58,504 bases of DNA from Tubiluchus corallicola (Eukaryota; Priapulida; Priapulimorpha; Priapulimorphida; Tubiluchidae). The notes below the pieces were generated by a model, which did not search any database, was not told the origin of the DNA, and saw only the letters and a program-made list of their open reading frames with translations. The stretch lies in assembly GCA_030141605.1 (NCBI GenBank), contig JAQGDQ010001063.1:7501-66004 (forward strand), in the 5' to 3' direction. Below, in pieces: positions 1 to 9,100 of the stretch (position 1 is the stretch's first letter; the number at the start of each line of letters is the position of its first letter). The position numbers and the translations under genes were made by a program.

Positions 1-720
1 TTAAAGTTTATTAATGTGTATGATATTGTATTTTGATGTGTGAAAATAAATTCATAGTTCATAGTTCCATTCCACCACCATACGTGTTACCACCTCTGTC
101 ACGTACAGGGAATGACGTTAATGGAGTAAGTGGGCACAACAAAGGCTTAAGAAAATTACCTATACAGAGAACAAAACTAGGTGACTCGAGATCTACACAA
201 GTTATGAACCAAAGTTAAATCATCAACAGGGGATCTTGTAACCATGTATAATAATACTGATGACGACGTCAATAACTGCATTAAAGAAAGTAATTAAATA
301 TTATGATACTAGGTATACAAGCTGGAGGGGTTCATAAATAACTAAACTGGTTTTATATATTTTCTTCATCATTACGTCCATAAAAAGCTACGCAACGAGA
401 AATAAAAAACCTGGCAGTTTTCTTGATTAATTCATGGCATCTGTATTTTAGATTCCAGTGACTTTATGACACCATCAACAGTGGTTTTATGACACCATCA
501 ACGTTACAGTAAGTCTTATTACGTGTGTTGCAGGTAACTTCAGCTTTGCTTCGGTCGGGCAAGGAACCAGTCACTGGCAGCATTTCAATGAGGAGACGTT
601 GTGTTTTTGCTTCTGAGATATGGAGTGACATAATATTGTGTGATTTCTGCTTTTGCATCACAAAATCTCCAGTAAAACATCAACTCAAAACAAGATACAA
701 AGAAGGCAATTGAGAAAGAA
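1..720. other. AT-rich upstream region, no gene seen
   Basis: No exon or transposon was recognised. The only local structure is a short direct repeat of ttatgacaccatcaac (about 465-503). The short open frames have no recognisable content. Confidence 0.5.
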
Positions 721-800
721 GGTCACGTGCTACTGTACCAGGTCACGTGCTACTGTGCCAGGTCACGTGCTACTGAGCCAGGTTACGTGCTACTGTACCA
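721..800. repeat. 20-bp minisatellite, 4 copies, with an E-box in each unit
   Basis: Unit ggtcacgtgctactgtacca repeats four times with one or two changes per copy. Copies 1-3 hold CACGTG; the fourth has TACGTG. It lies 262 bp upstream of the NIT copy 1 start codon. A regulatory role is only a possibility. Confidence 0.9.
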
Positions 801-1061
801 GGGTCCTAGAGAACATGCAAGAGGAGTGAGATTCGAAATTCTATGTAACCATAAATGTCTCGAACACAGGTAACATTGGAAACAAAAGATTAGGGGTAAC
901 CAGACAAATTTCAATTCACATTTGCATCTGCAACAGCTCTTTGGTATTGGATGAGCAAAGAATTTAAGAATTCACTAGAAGACAAATTCACATAATGGCG
1001 CACCTTTAGGCTCTCCGTTCAACATTTGCTCCAAAAACAAGAAACGAAGGTAGAGATCAAG

Positions 1062-2766
1062 ATGCAAAAATATCACGTGAATAAGAAAGTGGTGATGTTA
1101 GTGATATTTTTCAGTTTCATACCTGTTGTTATAGTGATTGTTCAAAATGCTTATATAATTGCTGATGCAGTGAGTGAAACGCAAAAGATTGATTCGGGAA
1201 ATGATACGCTCGCATTGATCATCGAGCTGGCAAATGTTATGGACAAGATACAAGAGGAAAGGAATGCTAGTTTCACCTATCTCAGGAATAACAATAATCT
1301 CATATTGGAAGAGCTAAACGAACAGAATTTGAAAACTAGTTTACACGAAGCTTATAAGGCAACAGACAATGCTTTAGAAAAAGTATCATCCACAGTGTGG
1401 ATCAAACGTTTGAAAGACCTTAACAAGCACAGTAAACTGAGCACCTATCTGCAGAAACATCGTGGGAATTTGGAACAAGAAGACTCTATCGAATCCGAAT
1501 TCAACTTCTACAATGAAGTTAATGAAGATTTGGCCCAAGAGATTGCGAAGCAACTGCGGACGGTCGATGTGGACAACTGGCAGGATATTGCTTCTCTGAG
1601 AATGATGATTGATGGTAAAGAATGGGCATCAAGAAGTTTACTTCTGGCCAACATAAAGTTCAAAAATGGTAAGTATAACCACAATGTATGTCCTTGAAGC
1701 AACCTGTGAAAGTCTTTTTGCTAAATGTAGTTGTTTGCAAATTACTGATGTTGAATATGTTCATGTATAAGGTAGTTGCTAAAGATACTTGCAGATTTGA
1801 TAAAAGGTCGGTCAGCAGGATCATTTATAAAACCGAAGTTTTGTTTTCAATGGCAACATTGTTTCAAATTTGCTTCAATACTTCACTTCACATTAAAGTC
1901 TGAATTGAGGAAACTACTTGTACGAAGTTCCCATTTTAATTATTCCCGTTCTCAATTTAACAAGCCTCAATTTGGACAGCAAACGTAAATATAACCTCAA
2001 GTAACTTTGATCACCAGTCACGTTAGAAAGGCTCAGAACAGTAGACAAATAACGTTATTTTTAACTGTGCTGCTATCAGTCCGAAAAGTTCTTGTGAAAC
2101 CCAAAGTCATTAACAAGACACAAAAAGTGTTTCCTAATTTTACTGTACTTTCATTTAAAAAAAAATCTTCATTCTGCCTAGCTCAAATTTTCCAATGTTT
2201 TCGTTGTTTGATTAACATACGACGTGCAAGATGCTTCACATCAGATGCTTTTACGGTATTTTAAAAAATAACTTTTGGCAATTTTGTAGATTAACCAACA
2301 ATAGTTGTAATTCTTCTATAAGATACAGCAAATAGTTTACTATTACATATATTCTTAAAGCCCAGTAGCTCAGTTGTTGTTTTAATTTTTAATTGCATTA
2401 TTTGCTTGTTTTTTTCCATTGGTATAATTATAATATAACTGCATTGGATTTTGTTTATTTGCTACACTTAAGATCTAACCACGTATTTATTCACTTAACC
2501 ACGTAGTCTGCCGTGCTTTATAATATTTCTAAGTTATATAGGGGTGGTTAACTCGATGACCTCCTGGTCTTTCGCCACCCCATCTCTACACACTTTACAC
2601 AATTTGTTGTATTTGCGCTATAAGTATTATATTAGAGATGAATAAACCTTTGAATTGAATTGAATTGAATTGAATTACATCTACATATAATGTTGTTGCC
2701 TTTCATAATGTTGTTGTAATATGATGAATCTTTCGTTTGTTTTAACATTTGTCTCATGGTATTGAC

Positions 2767-2841
<75 letters not shown>

Positions 2842-3938
2842 GTATCAGCTGTAAAAATGATGATTGTTTAAAAATTTGAATCCAGCTTCTGGTTAGCCAT
2901 AAACTTTTAATTTGTAACCAAAACAAAAATTCAAAAATTAATCCCTTGAATTTTGAAAGCAATAATAGATCACTTTGCAGTCTCTATTAAAAATGTATAT
3001 TTTTCTCGACATGGTGACATAAATGAAGGACAGACTGGCACTTCATGACAATACTGAAAAGCACTTTCTGCCTAATTTCACAGACCAGCCCATTGAAGTA
3101 TATTTCTTTAAGCATGTAAATTATTGTTTATAATTGATGTGCAGTTGTCGGTGTACATTTGATGTTTTTCAATCAGACTTTGTTTTTTTCAGATTCTGTA
3201 AGTGCCAAAAACTTTCTCAATTTTATGAAAAGCAGCGAGTTATCCTCTTCACTCACTAAAGCCGCTGCAGATGTGTCTGCTGAACTAGCACAATCCTACC
3301 ACCAGTACATGCAAGACACATTGTTTAGGGTGTCTGCTGAACTAGCACAACCCTACCACCAGTACATGCAAGACACATTGTTTACGGTCGGACACGGTCA
3401 GAAACGTGACGATGTGACGTGGGAACGTCTGGCCCATGACCATATTGCTTTTCTTCGTCAAATGGAAAATAAGTTGATAAAAAGAACACGGCAAGTGTTA
3501 GTGGATCGAAGCGACAAGCAAGGGAAACGTATGGGCGTGGCTTACATGATGGCAATCATTTCAATAGTTGCCTTGCTAGTGGTGGTGGCTTTAGCAAAAG
3601 AACTCATTGACAAAGCCAAACCCAAAATGTCTAATTTGAAATACGAATCTGTTCAGAAGAATTACGAAGAAGATGAGGTCGGGACAAAGGAACTTCTCAG
3701 TAAGGCCGAAGATAAGATGTGTCATTTACAGGTACCAACAGAACATCCCCACAGAGTACCGGCTAGGTCATCTGATCTAGAAGTAATACCTGAAGTAAAA
3801 GAATGCAAAGATGAAACTGAGGCAAAGGAACTTACTAATAAAGGTTCAGATAACGCACCTGATTTCATACGTGATGCAAAAGAGTGCAAAGATGACAACG
3901 TGCAAAATAAACCAGTAAAGTTTTATGTAGGGCATTGA
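1062..3938 (+). CDS. NIT-domain two-pass membrane protein, copy 1 (two exons: 1062-1668 and 3193-3938)
   Basis: Seen: the exons join in phase 1. The donor is AATG|GTAAGT with the exon ending at 1668, and the acceptor is TTTTTTCAG with the exon starting at 3193. The product has 450 residues. ATG 1062 is chosen because the paralog starts at the same distance from its donor (607 nt). Residues about 9-30 are a hydrophobic anchor (VVMLVIFFSFIPVVIVIV). Residues about 45-300 read as a NIT domain, with DKIQEERNASFTYL, an ATDNAL helix and IDGKEWASRSLLLANIKF. A second membrane segment (317-338) precedes a Lys/Glu-rich tail with two KECKD motifs. Family knowledge: NIT domains are alpha-helical extracellular sensors of bacterial kinases and chemoreceptors and of animal NIT guanylate cyclases. 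Inferred: a plasma-membrane sensor facing outward. Odd: no cyclase or other output domain follows, and a 57-bp in-frame duplication lies at 3273-3386. A cryptic donor (CAG|GTACC near 3731) could allow another 3' end. Confidence 0.82.
2340..2668 (+). mobile_element. 3' end of a CR1/L2-type LINE with (AATTG)n tail
   Basis: Lies in the NIT copy 1 intron. It ends gagatgaataaacctttg followed by about four gaatt units. A hairpin precedes the tail (ggggtgg ... ccacccc, about 2542-2582, loop with ctggtctttcg). A 3' hairpin plus short tandem tail is typical of CR1/L2-clade retroposons. The same hairpin core recurs on the minus strand at 8936-9075. The 5' limit is uncertain and no coding part remains. 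Confidence 0.65.
2767..2841. repeat. (TTA)n microsatellite
   Basis: About 24 uninterrupted TTA units in the NIT copy 1 intron, beginning about 100 bp after the LINE tail. Confidence 0.95.
3273..3386 (+). repeat. 57-bp in-frame tandem duplication inside the NIT copy 1 coding exon
   Basis: 3273-3329 and 3330-3386 are near-identical and give VSAELAQSYHQYMQDTLFR, then the same 19 residues with P for S and T for R. Copy 2 of the gene has a single version (VSPQLSETFQRYTEEYAF), so the duplication is specific to copy 1 and recent. Confidence 0.95.
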
Positions 3939-4049
3939 TGACTGCACTAATGTTTTTGTTTTCTCAAAAGTTCACTGTTGTGAACAGCGTGTTTCACTTC
4001 ATACAAAATTTTCAGCCAACGTTTACGGCTATATGCAAAAGCTTACTAA

Positions 4050-4470
4050 CAGGCCATATTTCAAGGGGGGGGGGGTGGGGATACTTCCCCGGGGCCTCAC
4101 CCTCCAGGGGGGCCTCGCGCCGAGGTAATTGGTAACTTTGCGAAACAAAAAGTCAGAAGATGGCTTGTACGGAAGTGAGAGTACGGTATTACATATTGCA
4201 AAGATGTTGTTTTTGATTTGACTATTTCACAAGTATTAAGGACTTGTCTTGAGAAGAAAGCAGTTTTTCTTTCAATTGTTCTTTCCTTTAACAACTGTAT
4301 AACTCCATATTTTCTCTTCGAAAATGCTTCTCCGGCGTTCTAGTAGTTCAAAAATTTTCTGGGCGCCAACCATGGTGCGCCCGCTCCCTAGCACTTTGCC
4401 CCCCCCCCCCCGAGGGGCCTCGCACCCCCCCCCACTTCCCAGGGCCTCGCTTAGGCTGAAATAGGCCCTA
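4050..4470. mobile_element. hAT-type MITE with 8-bp target duplication
   Basis: cttactaa occurs at 4042-4049 and 4471-4478, directly bounding a 421-bp segment. Its ends are imperfect inverted repeats (caggccatatttca and, reversed, tagggcctatttca), as in hAT elements. G-rich and C-rich tracts just inside the two ends are also inverted relative to each other. There is no transposase frame. It lies about 110 bp after the NIT copy 1 stop codon and could supply 3' UTR. Confidence 0.75.
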
Positions 4471-4478
4471 CTTACTAA

Positions 4479-6114
4479 TTCTGTTCTTAATTATGATTAA
4501 AGCATATAACATTTACAAAGTTATAAGATTATATCATATCATAGTATTCCATAAAGAGTATTTATCTTTTTTAGACACTAAGGTCAGCTCCTCGAAGTTA
4601 TGGGGCAAAATTAACTGGGCGTTTAGTTAATTGCTTATAAAATTAACAAACAGATAAAGTAATACAAGATGCTATTTAACAGAAGAATAGGATGACTGTC
4701 AGAAGGCACTGTAAGTGTTGTCGTGCTTACTTGAATATAAAATCATTAGCAAAACCTAAAAGCAGTTTAATCTCAGAATTCTATTTACAGAATTATAGTT
4801 AAGTTTTAGACGGGGGCTTTTCGATGCACATGATACACAGATTCATTGTTGCCATTATGGCATGTAAGAAGAAAATTTTCGTTGTCATGGTTTTGTATTT
4901 TGGTTTTGTTTTGTATTTTGTCAAGTTAAACATGTTTTTGTAGTAACAAGTAATTGTTGTACGCTGTACATAAACTTAATTAATCAAAATCACCTAAGAT
5001 CGTTTTACTTCAGCTCAGCATTTTAAATTATTTAAAAAGTTTTTTGCAGTTTTACAGCTGGAACCGGCAGTTTACCATTTTACATACATTCTTATTGTAC
5101 AGTAAGTTTACAACATATAATGTTCTTTCATTAAGATGAATCTCTTTTGTTTTTAATATTTTGTGTTGATTTAAAGGTGCATGTTTAACATTGAACTGTG
5201 TGAATTGTGTTTCCTGAAGATGTTTTGTAGTTGTATTGTAAATAATGTTCTTATTAGTAAACAAATACCTTAAATACATTGTCACAGTATTTTCCCAACA
5301 GCATAGCAAGACGTTGAAAATCAAACTCGGTACTAAACAGCTATTATTAAAAATCTTACTTAGAATTCTAATCATGGTTTATACAAACTGCTACTAAATT
5401 CAACTTGATTTTGCGAATATTCTAAGGATATTTTACATGCAAAGAATATGAAATAAATCTTCAGCCTATTGAATATTTAAAAGAATTTTAGTTAAAGGTT
5501 TCTCAGTTTGTGACTACAAATAAATAAGTGTACTAAATACCCATTATAAAAAGCTATATACCACTTTTTACGTGTACACATGTGGTTATCACTGAACAGT
5601 CTTGTTATGATGTTTATATAAACAAAATTAATATGTGCAGCTAGAGCTAGGGAGCAAGTCATGCAAGTTGTAATGGTCATCAGTATTCAATGAGCGTCGA
5701 AGCGCTCCGGTGATCTTGCCCGGAGGATAAGCTCAGCTGACAAAACCGCTTTTGATATGGGCAGTTTAGTGGCTGGTGTCTCTCCAAAAAGGGCCATAAA
5801 TAATTAAACAACAAACAGACAGTCAAAGCTAAAATAACAGAACACTACATTAGGTAAAAGTAGTGCTCAATTTCCATTAGCTGTTAACTCAGTTAAACTT
5901 GAATAAAGAACATAAACATAAACAAAATCATAAAACGACGAGGACAGATGTCAGAGGAATGCCACCCCTTCTCTGCATACCCCCTCTCTCACATTTTTCC
6001 ATCCTTGACACGCTGCTCTTACTAGCTGCTAGCAAAGTAAGTTCAGCTTTTGCCACGCCCTGTTGCAGACAGCAATACACCCTGCAGTTTTTTCATCTGA
6101 GCAAAAAAATCAAC
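4479..6114. other. Spacer between the two NIT genes
   Basis: AT-rich, with an ATTAAA at about 4496 that could serve as a poly(A) signal for copy 1 (inference). A GC-richer patch at 5695-5790 (gaagcgctccggtgatcttg) resembles a repeat fragment but was not identified. Promoter elements for copy 2 were not recognised. Confidence 0.4.
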
Positions 6115-9100
6115 ATGAAGGAGGAAGAATTCAATGCACAAAAAGACAAAGTGAATAGGAAAGTAATACAAGTGATACTGTTCAGTTTCCTGCCAGTGAT
6201 ATTAGTGATCGCTCAGAATGCCTATATAATTTCTAATGCAGTGAGTGAAACGCAGGAGATTGATTTGGTACAGGATGCTTTTACATTCAGCGTGAAAATA
6301 GCTGACATTATGGACAAAATCCAGGAGGAAAGGAACGCCAGCGTTGCCTACCTTGCATTACAGGAACCAAGTGATAGAAATTCGAAAGCAAAGTTACGTA
6401 AGGCATACAGAGCTACAAATAAAGCTTTCGATAAGGTGGAATTTGACGAGTGGGTTCACGGGATTGACGAGTTTCGAACCCAGAACGAACTGAATGCCTA
6501 CATCCAGGCGCATCGTCGAAGACTAGAACTAGGAGATTCCATTGCAGACGAGTTTGCATTCTACGACGGAATTAACAAGAACTTGGCTCGATGGATTGCC
6601 GTCCGACTGCGGAGGGTGGAATCGGACAGCTGGTTGAGCATCGTATCTCTCAGACTATTAATTGATGGTAAAGAATGGGCATCGAGGAGTTTAGCCTTGG
6701 CTAGTGTCCATTTCTTAAATGGTAAGTGTTAGTTTGATTACAGGCTGTAGTGGGTGCGTAGGCCCTTTTTGGTTCTAATTTACTTTTCAATTACTGCCAC
6801 GGTGCTGCCATCTGTTTGTTTATTTAGTAGGCATTTAGCTTTTTACAGTAGTCACTTTTTTAAAATTCAAGAATTTTATCATTCAATACATCAGCATTTT
6901 GGCCTTTCGTGAGCTATAGCTGTAGTAGTTGCATGACATTTACGCGTCTTTTGGTTCTCTCCACCATTGCTCTATTTTACTTAGGCATTTATGACTGTGA
7001 ATTCCTTATGAATTTATTGTTGTGACTTTTATGTTCTTAACAATCATCTAATCCTGCTACCAATTGCTATTGTTGTTGTTGTTGGCATCCTTATGTCTCG
7101 GAAGACAATGGAGTGTGCGCCAAGAGAGTAAGTTATTGATCACATTGATTGAGCTACAGCGTCGACGGTGGCTGAGCAATCCGATCCTTGAACCACTGGA
7201 GTCTCCAGGGCGCACGCCTGGACAAGGTGTATGGAGATCCTTAGTTGCCCAGACAACAGGGAACCCCCTCTCTTCCTCCCTGGTGTAGCCCAAAGGAAAG
7301 CGGAGCGATACGTTTGGCACCAGGTTGGCTGCAGGAGCTGCCGGAGTCAGTGAGCATGCTGCACTGGTCCGTCTTCGGGGCTCCACTCCTGATTTGGAAG
7401 GTTTATTCCTCTACACATGGCCGTTGGGTCACTTGACCTCCTCCGCCCTCTAGCCGTTGGCTGTTTGTGCAGCTCCTCCGCCTAGTGTCGAGATACAGTG
7501 TGGGCATCCCGCATTGCTACTAATTATCAATTGCTATTAATTACATAATAATACGAAATTCTGCAACTACTTTTTTCCTCCCGAAACTTACACACCTAAT
7601 AGGAGTGTTAGCTATTAGCTATTTTGAACCAGACGGTTTAGTCTAGTGGTAATGCGTCTGCTTTCCGTCAGGGAGGTCGTGAGTTCGAATCAGCGGCCGA
7701 GTCATATCAAAGACTTTAAAAATGGTACCTGCTGATGCCCTGCCTGACGCGCGGTATATAGGGTAAAAGTGGGGTAATATTAGTCTCTGTTATGTAGTTG
7801 TAGGTTGTTATTTAAAGTCGGCGATAATAGCTCTTTGAACTAATGTTAATTGTCGACCCAAAAGCCGACTTTAAATAATATTATAGCTCAGCCATTATAC
7901 TTTGCCGGCCAATCATATTTAGTATAGAAAGTACTGATAAATGACACCTGGTGCCTTTAATCTTGTCTCAGAGTGAAATGCAGCCCGCTTCTCCTACGTA
8001 TCCAAATTCAAAGTTTTTATTAAGGTGCTTAATAGTTAAAGGAAAACAGGATCATGTCAGGATGACTTTTCTTATCCTGTGCTTAATAGTTAAAGGAAAA
8101 CAGGATGACTTTTCTTATCCTGTGCTTAATAGTTAAAGGAAAACAGGATGACTTTTCTTATCCTGTGCTTAATAGTTAAAGGAAAACAGGATGACTTTTC
8201 TTATCCTGTGCTTAATAGTTAAAGGAAAACAGGATGACTTTTCTTATCCTGTGCTTAATAGTTAAAGGAAAACAGAATGACTTTTCTTATCCTGTGCTTA
8301 ATAGTTAAAGGAAAACAGAATGACTTTTCTTATCCTGTGCTTAATAGTTAAAGGAAAACAGAATGACTTTTCTTATCCTGTGCTTAATAGTTAAAGGAAA
8401 ACAGAATGACTTTTCTTATCCTGTGCTTAATAGTTAAAGGAAAACAGGATGACTTTTCTTATCCTGTGCTTAATAGTTAAAGGAAAACAGAATGACTTTT
8501 CTTATCCTGTGCTTAATAGTTAAAGGAAAACAGAATGACTTTTCTTATCCTGTGCTTAATAGTTAAAGGAAAACAGGATGACTTTTCTTATCCTGTGCTT
8601 AATAGTTAAAGGAAAACAGGATGACTTTTCTTATCCTGTGCTTAATAGTTAAAGGAAAACAGGATGACTTTTCTTATCCTGTGCTTAATAGTTAAAGGAA
8701 AACAGAATGACTTTTCTTATCCTGTGCTTAATAGTTAAAGGAAAACAGAATGACTTTTCTTATCCTATCCCATTTTAAAGTGCAGTAACACGTATAATAA
8801 AGGCAAAGACAGGAGAGTCCAACTAGTGATGAATCATCACAAATGAATATAATTTTCAGCAGCACAAGAAAATTCACGAGCGTGTTGCGTTTGCGAAAGC
8901 TAAAATTGAACAACAGTGCTACTATACGACACTTCAATTCAATTTTATTTTCTCAATAGCAGTTTAAAATTCGTCATAATTATTTTTACATTTCATTGCA
9001 GTTGAGGAGCAGCGAAAGACCTATTGGTCACTTGGTCAGCTGCCCCTTGTTAAAAATACAAGTTTATTCACAAGGTGATGACATTTTTTAGGTGTTTGTG

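Noticed and set aside
5899-6114. Upstream in-frame extension of NIT copy 2
   Set aside because: No homology to copy 1 upstream of the ATG equivalent; sequence is Pro/Leu-rich and without a signal-like match.
7057-7436. Short frames in the GC-rich block
   Set aside because: The block is a retroposon bounded by a target duplication; the frames have no recognised domain.
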